In this document: positions 50,956 to 61,917 of the stretch, piece after piece
How the letters are laid out: every line of letters begins with the position of its first letter
Numbering within the stretch: the first letter of the stretch is position 1
Source: Planctomycetota bacterium
GTDB taxonomy: Bacteria > Planctomycetota > Phycisphaerae > UBA1845
Assembly (NCBI GenBank): GCA_030616775.1
Contig: JAUWWQ010000023.1
Coordinates: 1 to 61,917 of the forward strand
Direction: 5' to 3'
DNA length: 61,917 nucleotides
The notes under the pieces: generated by a model
What the model was told of the DNA's origin: nothing
Database searches by the model: none
What the model saw: only the letters and a program-made list of their open reading frames with translations
Made by a program: the position numbers and the translations under genes

Positions 50956-52647
50956 TCACTTTCCCGATCCAACTCGACTGGCCAGCCGTGCCATCATGAG
51001 GTCTTTTATGGCCACGACAAGCTCTGTGGGGACAAAGATCCGAAGCTCCGTCTCGCGTGGGTTGACCGAATGCATCGTCAGCGCTACGGGCACACTTAGC
51101 TCAGACATATCCGGGATAGTGCCGGGCACACCCGTTGCCGCAAGCACCTCCTTTGTCAACCGCAGGCACCGGTCAAACGAAAAGTACGCCTCCAGCGAAC
51201 GCTCACCCGCCAGCTTCTTCGCCGATTGTCCGATCCCCGGATCTTCCGTCAACGGTGCTTTCTTGGCGCGTACCAGCGCCATAACCTCGTTAAAGCGAAC
51301 CAGGCCGCCGCCAAGTGCGATCACAACACTGTTCCCGTCAACCACGCCGATACGCGTCAGGTATCCCTCTGGCCCGAGGAGTCTCTTGAGTGCCTCGTGG
51401 TCGATACCTTCAAACTCGCTCAGGTTCACGGACAGATGGTCAATGATGACGGTGCCACTCGTTTCGGCCGCCCGACGATACTCGATTCTCTCGGCCACGC
51501 GGTTGATAAGCGGGTCGACGAACAGCCCGCTCTTCAACACGTTCAGAATACTCTCCACGTCGTCGAGAACCGCACGCCCGTCGCCCCGCGTGCGGAGCAC
51601 CTTGGTCAAGGCGATCCGGCCGTGGGAACCTTCGGGTAAGAGGGCAACGCTGGCAGAACCGCCGGTGATCTTGCCTACAACGGATTCGTATGCCCGGGCA
51701 AGCGCTGCGGATTGCGATGGCTCGATGATGCCAAAAGCAGTCGACGCCGAGATGATCCGATTGGTCATCGAGCTAAGCCGGGCGCCGCCGTCATCGTCCA
51801 GGAGCCCAAGGGCCATAATGAACCGCTCGTTGGGAAGTCCGGTCAGCAGCGAATCGGTTGTCTCGCGGCTCTTGGCCGTACGCCTCGGCTTGGCCCGTGC
51901 CGCGCTGAGCTCGAAGTAAAGCCCATCCGTCTCGAATCGCGATGACCATTGGAGGCTATCGTATTGTTTGAGTGACTCGACGCCGAAGGTGCGCTGCAAC
52001 CATGCAACCGGTCGCTCGCCAAGCGCCCCCGACGCCAATGACGCCACGTTGACCCAAAAAGACACGTCATTAGCACCGAATTGCTTGAGCAGATGTGTCG
52101 AAAACCGGTCAACAAGCCGCGTCTTGGCATTGACGACATGCCGAACGGTCTCGATATCGGGCCCGAAAACGGTAAACCGACCCTTTGTACCGACGTACGT
52201 CTCACGCCCGCGAAGCGTCACCTTGACATAGCTCTCGTCAACAGGTCGCGGGTTGAGGAACGTCAGCAACGCCGCTCGATCGGTCGTGGGCAGGAGAAGT
52301 ACGATTCGTTTCGACGCTGTCCCTGCCGGGCCGGGCGCCATCACCGCAACGGCTGCCGAACCGTCATCGTCGAGCCCGGAAACAATTCCAAGAGCTCCCT
52401 TGAGCAACGTGTACGGGCTTATAGGAAAGCCCAGTCGCTCCATAAGTTTCGCGAGCTTGCCATCGCACTCCGCCAGATCGCGTACCGTGACGGCAAACAC
52501 TACATCCACCGGCAGGGCAGAGAGAATCTCCGGCGAGCCCGTCCGAACCGCTGACGGTTCAGCGGGCGTGACCGTCGTCTGCGAGTACAAGCCGGTGGAT
52601 AGCAGCAACAGACTCGCCAGCACGCCGTTCACAGTACAGGCCTCCAT
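50956..52647 (-). CDS. Secreted hypothetical protein
   Basis: 563 residues with a signal peptide (G-V-L-A-S-L-L-L-L-S-T-G). The start of the mature part, P-V-D-V-V-F-A-V-T-V-R-D, followed by repeated alpha/beta blocks, resembles DUF3352-like planctomycete proteins whose role is unknown. There are no catalytic motifs or TM segments. It precedes folD on the same strand in the opposite gene order (folD is upstream, 49 bases away), so the two may be cotranscribed. Confidence 0.6.
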   Translation of the reverse strand: MEACTVNGVLASLLLLSTGLYSQTTVTPAEPSAVRTGSPEILSALPVDVVFAVTVRDLAECDGKLAKLMERLGFPISPYTLLKGALGIVSGLDDDGSAAVAVMAPGPAGTASKRIVLLLPTTDRAALLTFLNPRPVDESYVKVTLRGRETYVGTKGRFTVFGPDIETVRHVVNAKTRLVDRFSTHLLKQFGANDVSFWVNVASLASGALGERPVAWLQRTFGVESLKQYDSLQWSSRFETDGLYFELSAARAKPRRTAKSRETTDSLLTGLPNERFIMALGLLDDDGGARLSSMTNRIISASTAFGIIEPSQSAALARAYESVVGKITGGSASVALLPEGSHGRIALTKVLRTRGDGRAVLDDVESILNVLKSGLFVDPLINRVAERIEYRRAAETSGTVIIDHLSVNLSEFEGIDHEALKRLLGPEGYLTRIGVVDGNSVVIALGGGLVRFNEVMALVRAKKAPLTEDPGIGQSAKKLAGERSLEAYFSFDRCLRLTKEVLAATGVPGTIPDMSELSVPVALTMHSVNPRETELRIFVPTELVVAIKDLMMARLASRVGSGK

Positions 52648-52696
52648 GCTTCACACCTGTCCCCTCCAAGCCCGAAGGCTCATCGATCCCGGTTTG

Positions 52697-53584
52697 TTAC
52701 GTTTCAAGTCGTCTCGGTTCAGCCAATTGCTTTCTGGCGGCCTCGGCGGCACTGCGTAGGAGAATCGCCACAGTGACCGGTCCCACACCACCGGGCACGG
52801 GCGTGATTACGGTAGCAACTTCCTTCACCTCGTCAAACGCCACGTCTCCGACGATTCTCCGTTCACCTTTCCGGCTGATCAGTGTGCTGATACCCACGTC
52901 AACGACAACCGCGCCGGGCTTGACGTCCGGGGCGCGGATCAGATCCGGTTTTCCCACGGCGGCGATCAGCAGGTCGGCGCGGCGAGTGTGCTCATATAGA
53001 TCTCGCGTGGCGATGTGGCAGCAGGTGACCGTGGCCATTTCGTGAAGCAGAAACAGGGAGACGGGCTTGCCTACGATTGAACCCTGCCCCACCACAACCG
53101 CGTCGAGGCTGCGCGGGTTCACCCCCGCCTCCTTGAGGATGGCCATCACTGCCAGGGCGGTACATGGTGCGATGATCGGGCCGCCGTAGAGAAGCAGCCC
53201 GATGTTAGAAGGGTTGACGCCTTCGACGTCTTTGTAGGGGTCGATGCAGTATTGCATCGCGTGCGTGTCGATGCCTCGCGGTAGGGGCAGGTTGAGCACG
53301 ATCCCGGTGACTGACCGATCGTCGTTCAGCTCGCGGAGCAGGCTGCGGATGTCCGCCTCTCTGGCATCACCGTCCAGGGTGTGCAGGCGATATTCAATGC
53401 CAACGTCCTGGCATTTTCTACGCTGTGAACGCGCGTAGATCTCGCCCGCCTCGGGATCGCCGACCATGATTGCATCCAGGCTCACCCGAACGCCTTCCGC
53501 GCGGAGGGCGCGAACATGCTGGGCCACCTCCTCCTTGATGCGCCGGCCCAGCGCCACCCCATCGATGATTCTTGCCTCGGCCAT
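52697..53584 (-). CDS. folD: FolD-like methylene-THF dehydrogenase with changed catalytic residues
   Basis: 295 residues, normal FolD length and numbering. The C-terminal I-T-P-V-P-G-G-V-G-P-V-T-V-A motif and the Rossmann G-Q-G-S-I-V-G-K-P motif are intact. The three residues needed for cyclohydrolase chemistry in E. coli FolD are replaced: K54 to Gln (Y50-A-R-S-Q54), Q98 to Asn (L-N98-L-P-L-P) and D121 to Glu (K-D-V-E121). C-T-P-R-G also becomes C-T-A-L-A. It may be dehydrogenase-only. ATG at 53584 chosen over the upstream open frame to 53749. Confidence 0.88.
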   Translation of the reverse strand: MAEARIIDGVALGRRIKEEVAQHVRALRAEGVRVSLDAIMVGDPEAGEIYARSQRRKCQDVGIEYRLHTLDGDAREADIRSLLRELNDDRSVTGIVLNLPLPRGIDTHAMQYCIDPYKDVEGVNPSNIGLLLYGGPIIAPCTALAVMAILKEAGVNPRSLDAVVVGQGSIVGKPVSLFLLHEMATVTCCHIATRDLYEHTRRADLLIAAVGKPDLIRAPDVKPGAVVVDVGISTLISRKGERRIVGDVAFDEVKEVATVITPVPGGVGPVTVAILLRSAAEAARKQLAEPRRLET

Positions 53585-53654
53585 AAACTCTCCGAACCTC
53601 CCGAAAAGCCAAAAACCCACGCGTCGAACCGGGCTCGTGCAATACCGAGAAAGG

Positions 53655-55178
53655 TCAAGGCCCGCCGGCCTGCAATCGCAGGATCGCCGGCTCCGGAACC
53701 ACCGCCCAATAGTACAGCCAAACCGCCGACCCGATAATCGCCAGGGCAAACATGGCGATCTTGACGCGCCGGATCAGCCTTTCGAAGCGGGCCCCTCGAT
53801 GCGGATCACCCGCCAGCGAGGTCAAGAATCGGATGCGGCTGCCGATGGACGAGTGACGCCAACTCCGCTCCTCCGAAGGAATACCGTTGAGCGCAGCGAC
53901 ACGATTGAGGGCGGAGGCGAACACAGCCGCCCCGGTTGCACAGAGGCGACCACCGCCGGTAAGTACGGTTTTCTCATCCGGGTGTACACTGCAGGGCAGG
54001 CTGCATCCAGCCTCGCTCGGTGTGACGCACCTGGCTCCGAACAGATCAGCCTGTCGCTCGAACCGCCGCGACATCCACCCGAATCCCAGGCCCCAGAAGA
54101 TAATGCCTCCCGCTACGCCGATCCCCTGAATAGTCAATGCAGAGAGTGTGAAAAGCGAGTGGGGCTCCGAGGACGCCCGGGCAACCAGCTCCATCAACCC
54201 TGCGATCAGCAACCATCCCACCAGCGCGAACACCAAAAAATGCTGAATGTGACGGTGTTGCACGTGTCCCGCTTCGTGGCCGAAAACCGCCTCAATTTGC
54301 CGCGCGTCCATGGTGGCCAGCAGACCATCGGAGAGCAGCACGAAACGAACCGGCGGGAAGAGACCCATGACCGCGGCGTTGATTATCATTCCATCACTGT
54401 GCCAAATGAGAATATCCCGGCAGCGCAGGCCAATCCGCCCACACACCGCTTCCAGTCGCTTGCGCACCGGACCGGCTTCGAGGGAGACAGTGCGCCAAAC
54501 TCGGACCAAGATCAGCGGTGACACCACAAAGACACCCAAGGCAACCGCGCCGAGCAGCAGGTCGGGCGTCCAGGCCCAGCCACTCCACTCCTGTAACACC
54601 GATTCGTACCCTTGGGTCATATTCGCAGCGAACAGAATCAGCGTCAGCGGGATTATTATAATGAGCAGGTGGTACCGCAGGTTGAAGTCTAGATAGGCCC
54701 GCAAACGCCACGGCTTGCTTTGCTTTTCACCCACCCTTGCAACCAGGTCGACCGTCTGCGCCCGTATTACTTTCTCGAGCGGGTAGGCGGCCAGCCATAC
54801 CGCGATGACTCCGACGACAAACGGAGACAGCACGATCAGGTTTCCCACAGTCTGCAACGCTGGATTCTCAAAGGTGAACCACGTTGGCCATCGCGTCAGC
54901 AGGACCATGACCGCAAAGCCCACTATGATTGCGGTCCGAAGCCACACGTTTGTGCGGTGATGGGACTGTTGCGCTACCTGCGGGGCGTCAGGCTGCTCGG
55001 TGAGCAACCGAAGAGCCCGGCGGGCCGAAAGCCAGGCCGCAACGCCCAAAAGTGGCGGCTGAACCAGTACGATGAGCAGCGTCCACAGGGCGTCTTCCTC
55101 GCCCAGCAAGAGCCGGTGTTCCGGCTGCTCGGCTTGCCAGAAGATGATCACGAACGCCAGGATGGTCACTAAGTACAT
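53655..55178 (-). CDS. M48-family membrane metalloprotease
   Basis: 507 residues. About eight TM helices in the N-terminal half, then the zinc motif H-E-A-G-H (V-F-G-H-E-A-G-H-V-Q-H-R-H) and a second domain. The family is HtpX/Ste24-like. A zinc-ligand Glu is expected in F-E-R-Q-A-D-L-F, about 90 residues after the HEXXH. The frame is open to 55256, but the M at 55178 starts directly with a TM helix. Membrane protein quality control is the likely role. Confidence 0.82.
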   Translation of the reverse strand: MYLVTILAFVIIFWQAEQPEHRLLLGEEDALWTLLIVLVQPPLLGVAAWLSARRALRLLTEQPDAPQVAQQSHHRTNVWLRTAIIVGFAVMVLLTRWPTWFTFENPALQTVGNLIVLSPFVVGVIAVWLAAYPLEKVIRAQTVDLVARVGEKQSKPWRLRAYLDFNLRYHLLIIIIPLTLILFAANMTQGYESVLQEWSGWAWTPDLLLGAVALGVFVVSPLILVRVWRTVSLEAGPVRKRLEAVCGRIGLRCRDILIWHSDGMIINAAVMGLFPPVRFVLLSDGLLATMDARQIEAVFGHEAGHVQHRHIQHFLVFALVGWLLIAGLMELVARASSEPHSLFTLSALTIQGIGVAGGIIFWGLGFGWMSRRFERQADLFGARCVTPSEAGCSLPCSVHPDEKTVLTGGGRLCATGAAVFASALNRVAALNGIPSEERSWRHSSIGSRIRFLTSLAGDPHRGARFERLIRRVKIAMFALAIIGSAVWLYYWAVVPEPAILRLQAGGP

Positions 55179-55512
55179 GTGGTATAATAGGTTAGAGCAT
55201 GTAGCAGAACAACCGGCCCGGGCCTCCCGCCGGAGGGCTCTCCGTGTACCTCGCATCGATTGCAGACAGGGACAAGTCTACGCACAACTGACCAACCATC
55301 CCCACGAACCCCGCGTCAGGTTCCGTTCCTACGCGCTGTCAACAAGCCGGGTTGTGCCTTACTATGATAGATGCCCGTCTGCCGCAAGCAGCCGGGTTCC
55401 CGTTGGCTGCCGGGCCGCGTGGGTCGACCCGAATCCTGCAGCGGCGGCATTTACGGATTCGACAGGAGCGCCAATGCTCGGTACAGCGAGCTTCGACCAG
55501 GAGTACAATACC

Positions 55513-56529
55513 ATGAAAACGACGCGAAGAGGTTTGTTAAATGTGGCCCTGTTTCTTGGGCTTGTAGTCCCGACTTCGTCCATCGCTCAGCAGGACGAGC
55601 GGGACGTAGATCGGGAACGGGATCAGCGACTCGACGATGCCGGCCGCTCGGAATCTGCGGCACGCGATGATCAGGCTGACGTTGACGACAAGGGCTCGCG
55701 CCGGCCCAGTGCTGCGGATCCTCGATCGGAGTCACGCATTCGGCGTCAGGTCGCGCAGCTCACCAAACTGCAAACCGCCATGAAGAAAAAGCTGGATCTC
55801 TCACGGCAGCAGGAGGAGGCCATAGACCAGCTCTTCAAGGACTACTTCCGTGGTCTGAAGGACAAGAAGAGCCGGCCAAAATCCTTTGGCGCCAATCGGG
55901 GGGATGCGGAGGCGCTTGCGGAACTCCGCAAGAAGATGACCGAGGCGTACAAGAAGGGGGATAACGAGACTCTACAGAAGCTGCGAGAAGAGCTTCGTGA
56001 GAAGATGCGCCCACGATCAGCCGGTGAGGCTGCTTCCATGTCGCAGCTCTTCAGCCAGGTCGCAGATGAGTTGGATGAGGAGCAACGCCCCAAGTTCCGG
56101 AGTCTCATCAGACGTTTGCGGATCGGCTCGGCGCCGCGCGCCCCCGGTGGTGAGTTGCGAACGCTCTGGCGAGCGGTGATGCGACCTGACAACGACCTCT
56201 TGAGCGAGCAGCGGAAGACTGCGCGCGACCTGCTGCGCGATGGCTTCGTAGCCATCGGTGAGGTGGAATCGGACGGCGGCAAAGTAAAAGAGATCACCGC
56301 CCGAGTGCAAGCCGACATCTTCGAGAAGCTCACGGCCGAGCAACGGGCCAAGGTCGAGGCCGCGCTGGAAGCCGAGAAGAACCGCGTCCCGGGAAGAAGG
56401 CGTGACGAAGCGAGACGCGGCCAGCGCAGGGGCGAGAGACCCCCGGCCGATGACGACGCCGGTGACCAGGAAGAGGAAGAGGCCGAAGAGCCGGACGACG
56501 ATCAGGAGCCGGATGACGATCCGGATTAA
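55513..56529 (+). CDS. Secreted coiled-coil protein with acidic tail
   Basis: 338 residues. Signal peptide N-terminus M-K-T-T-R-R-G-L-L-N-V-A-L-F-L-G, cleavage after S-I-A. The mature protein is highly charged and helical (E-E-A-I-D-Q-L-F-K-D-Y; L-Q-K-L-R-E-E-L-R-E-K), possibly of the CpxP/Spy-like class, and ends in an Asp/Glu-only tail. The frame is open from 55072, but ATG at 55513 follows CAGGAG and gives the signal peptide. Confidence 0.65.
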   Translation: MKTTRRGLLNVALFLGLVVPTSSIAQQDERDVDRERDQRLDDAGRSESAARDDQADVDDKGSRRPSAADPRSESRIRRQVAQLTKLQTAMKKKLDLSRQQEEAIDQLFKDYFRGLKDKKSRPKSFGANRGDAEALAELRKKMTEAYKKGDNETLQKLREELREKMRPRSAGEAASMSQLFSQVADELDEEQRPKFRSLIRRLRIGSAPRAPGGELRTLWRAVMRPDNDLLSEQRKTARDLLRDGFVAIGEVESDGGKVKEITARVQADIFEKLTAEQRAKVEAALEAEKNRVPGRRRDEARRGQRRGERPPADDDAGDQEEEEAEEPDDDQEPDDDPD

Positions 56530-56615
56530 AGCACGTTGCTGTGTTGCGCGGGCATTGCGTAGCGGCCGGGCCCCGTGCCGGTCGTAGTCTGTCAACAGTG
56601 AACGATCTTGTCGCT

Positions 56616-56639
56616 GGTGCGAGAATCATTTCTCGCACC
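56616..56639. repeat. Perfect hairpin
   Basis: GGTGCGAGAA and TTCTCGCACC are exact complements around a 4-base loop, part of the repeat shared with 50177. No T-tract follows, so it is not a clear terminator. Confidence 0.75.
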
Positions 56640-56872
56640 GTACCCATTGCCAAGTGGAACGAGAAGGGATTCTCGGTCCAGCAAAAGTCTATCGATAGTG
56701 AACGATCCTGGCGCCGGGTAGCGGATCGCTATGCGAGAACGATGATCGGTGTTGCATTGCTCCGTTTGCCTTGGCCCTCGCCCCAAGACGGTTACGAGCA
56801 TCCAGACAAGTGGGTACGCCCTTCCTCACTGAGCGGGGTTGGATACCGCGCATAACCGGTGTGCCTACGCAG

Positions 56873-56990
56873 CTACAGCTTCTGGGTAAGCCACCTCTTG
56901 GCCCGATCGAGGGCGTTGGGAATACCGGCCACATCGTTTCCGCCGCCTTGGGCCATGTCGGGTCGACCGCCCACCAGCCTGTGAAGCCTT
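56873..56990 (-). pseudogene. Orphan alaS 3' end
   Basis: On the minus strand this encodes V-G-G-R-P-D-M-A-Q-G-G-G-N-D, then P-N-A-L-D-R-A-K-R-W-L-T-Q-K-L and a stop: the usual AlaRS C-terminus. A 33-base stretch (56933-56965) is identical to 57960-57992 in the current alaS 3' end. The PIN gene ends exactly before it. It is the tail displaced when the PIN pair inserted. Confidence 0.85.
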
Positions 56991-56993
56991 CCA

Positions 56994-57506
56994 TCAACCT
57001 GACCACGACATCTGCCGAAGATGATTGAAATTAATGGCAGCGCATTTCTCTGTCTGAAGCATTCCACACGCAGCAAAGTCGTCCGTCAGTACGAGACATT
57101 TCAACTCTCGAGCTGCCTCGAGAAGTGAAAGGTCCGTAAACCCGAATCGCGGGAGTCTCTGATCGGCAAGGAGTCGGTCCTTTTCAATATGAACCTCGGT
57201 TGCGCGCTTGAGGACTTCAACGAGCGTGACAAAATACGTAGCGGCGCGCTGATCCTTTAGCGCCTTCGAAAGGTTTGAAAGCTCGGAAAGAACGTGCGGA
57301 GTTGTGACCAGCAAATGGAAGGGGCGGACGAACTTGTGGACGATATCGAAGTCCTCCACCGTGTATTGCTGAGTTCTCTTGAACCCGGGAACATAATCTC
57401 TGTCGTATAGACCGACCAAGTACATCAAAAGTAGGTTCGTGTCGATGAGTACGCCCCGAGAAGCGTAGGCTTGGATAGTTGCCACCTGCGAGGAATGCGT
57501 GTTCAT
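56994..57506 (-). CDS. PIN-domain protein
   Basis: 170 residues. The N-terminal D of G-V-L-I-D-T-N-L-L-L-M-Y and the later acidic T-D-L-S-L-L-E-A-A and L-T-D-D-F supply PIN nuclease metal ligands. The length is like VapC-type toxins plus a C-terminal extension. It overlaps its partner gene by 4 bases and is inserted between alaS and the orphan alaS tail. Activity as RNase toxin is likely but unproven. Confidence 0.8.
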   Translation of the reverse strand: MNTHSSQVATIQAYASRGVLIDTNLLLMYLVGLYDRDYVPGFKRTQQYTVEDFDIVHKFVRPFHLLVTTPHVLSELSNLSKALKDQRAATYFVTLVEVLKRATEVHIEKDRLLADQRLPRFGFTDLSLLEAARELKCLVLTDDFAACGMLQTEKCAAINFNHLRQMSWSG

Positions 57507-57826
57507 ACCTCCCTGATCTTCATTCTCAGCACGTCGCCCGTGTAGGCGTTCACCTCAAAAAGCTTGTATTTCTTTGGGCCCATAAACGCCAATGAGGTGT
57601 CTAGGAAACTCAGAGTCACGATCCACCGATTTCCATCCTGGCTGAGCTCAATCTCTTCGACCGATCCCTGCTGACCAGCGCCGGTGAGTTCGTGGTAATA
57701 CCGGGCGGCGGCGCGGGCCGCCTCACGCGGTGAAATTCGCTCTCTCTTGTCTTCCCGTTTCTTCTCCGCAGCGGCCTGTTTCTCTTCCATAGCGGCTTGC
57801 GACACGGTTTTCCGTTTCTTTGCCAT
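57503..57826 (-). CDS. PIN partner protein (possible antitoxin)
   Basis: 107 residues. A Lys/Glu-rich helical N-terminus (1-35) precedes an alpha/beta domain: R-E-A-A-R-A-A-A-R-Y-Y-H-E-L, then W-I-V-T-L-S-F and Y-K-L-F-E-V-N-A-Y-T-G-D-V-L. The fold suggests a PepSY- or GvpO-like domain. No DNA-binding motif is evident, so it differs from typical VapB antitoxins. Overlap with the PIN gene means translational coupling. Confidence 0.6.
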   Translation of the reverse strand: MAKKRKTVSQAAMEEKQAAAEKKREDKRERISPREAARAAARYYHELTGAGQQGSVEEIELSQDGNRWIVTLSFLDTSLAFMGPKKYKLFEVNAYTGDVLRMKIREV

Positions 57827-57896
57827 GGCGACGTTTCCTTCTCGTGATTCGGGGCTAATTCTCTACTACGATCGCATCGCTTGGACACTCGACCTT

Positions 57897-61484
<3,588 letters not shown>

Positions 61485-61917
61485 GGAGCAACCCGTCGTA
61501 ACAACTCACCCGTCCGCAGTGACGCCTCACATCGTGGCGCTATCAGCCGGAGGCCATAGGGCGATAGGCGTGGCCCACTACTCTTACTCTACCCGGCCAT
61601 TGCCGGTGATCCAAGTTCCGTGTTGTGTAGCCATCGGTTGTCCGCCGCCCTCGGATCGCCGCAGGCCCATTGGGATACGCGCGGAAGTCCGTGACAGAAA
61701 CGGCGGGCAGGATCGCAGGCTGAAGGCCTGCCCGAAAGTAGCCGGTGGCAAGCGTAGCGCCGCCACCGGATCCGGGCGTTACCAAGCCGTCCGACCCTGA
61801 AAGGGTCGTCTATTCTCTGGGGCGCGTGCAACGTGGCGTTTATACGACCCCTGCAGGGTCGAATGGAACGGGTGTTGGGATTACCGTGGGCGGCGTCCGC
61901 CTGTGGCGGACTTGCCC
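61485..61917. other. Upstream region of alaS with palindromes, no gene
   Basis: Contains CGCAGGCTGAAGGCCTGCCCG (about 61712) and two GACCCT...AGGGTCG palindromes (about 61794-61808 and 61847-61860). No coding frame is supported. The alaS promoter should lie here but was not recognised. Confidence 0.6.

Overview
The window (about 60% GC, mostly plus-strand genes) looks like a chromosomal segment of a Planctomycetota bacterium, probably uncultured. The reasons are secreted Cys-rich proteins ending in planctomycete-type dockerin pairs, many Hanks-type Ser/Thr kinases fused to TM/TPR/propeller modules, abundant dispersed palindromic repeats, and bacterial housekeeping genes (lysS, lolCE/lolD, ilvE, recJ, pyrC, folD, alaS, Hsp20). 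No phage structural genes, rRNA or CRISPR are visible.

Layout. 1-8 kb: a secreted dockerin protein truncated at the window edge, a terminator, lysS, a LolCE-like permease and LolD ATPase, a branched-chain aminotransferase and a small membrane protein. 8-20 kb: a run of same-strand genes whose core resembles an ESCRT-III/Vps4 membrane-remodelling system. It holds a Ser/Thr kinase with two zinc ribbons, a small TM plus zinc-ribbon protein, three coiled-coil proteins with ESCRT-III (CHMP/Snf7)-like features, a PspC-domain protein, a Vps4/meiotic-clade AAA ATPase with an N-terminal MIT-like domain, and a SPFH/band-7-like protein fused to a predicted beta-propeller. A MNT-HEPN pair flanked by REP-like palindromes sits inside it. 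20-26 kb: a BtuFCD-type uptake operon whose permease carries an EF-hand loop, a DUF4097-like lipoprotein with eight T-H-N-G repeats, and a second dockerin protein flanked by two copies of a 53-bp repeat. 26-42 kb: recJ, a response regulator, a large TPR gluzincin protease, an overlapping kinase-phosphatase pair, a MagIII-like glycosylase, a CPBP protease, an amidohydrolase, dihydroorotase, a PilZ-like protein and an M14 carboxypeptidase. 42-49 kb: two tandem, overlapping membrane kinases with different sensory C-termini (WD40/PD40 propeller; two TolB-like plus TPR modules). 49-62 kb: a 1-kb gene-poor stretch, tRNA-Phe with an adjacent integrase remnant, hsp20, a secreted hypothetical, a FolD homologue with altered catalytic residues, an M48 protease, an acidic coiled-coil secreted protein, a PIN-domain pair, and alaS.

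Most unusual points. (1) The ESCRT-III-like/Vps4-like/PspC/SPFH cluster is the best candidate for an under-described system: an inferred pathway in which the MIT-AAA ATPase remodels ESCRT-III-like filaments on the membrane under kinase and PspC control. (2) The PIN pair lies exactly between the current 3' end of alaS and an orphan, displaced alaS 3' end, so an insertion has swapped the gene's tail. (3) Dispersed palindromes and heptanucleotide tracts are found not only between genes but in frame inside alaS, a kinase and the TPR protease, recalling Rickettsia palindromic elements. All family assignments are by eye from motifs; no searches or structure predictions could be run.
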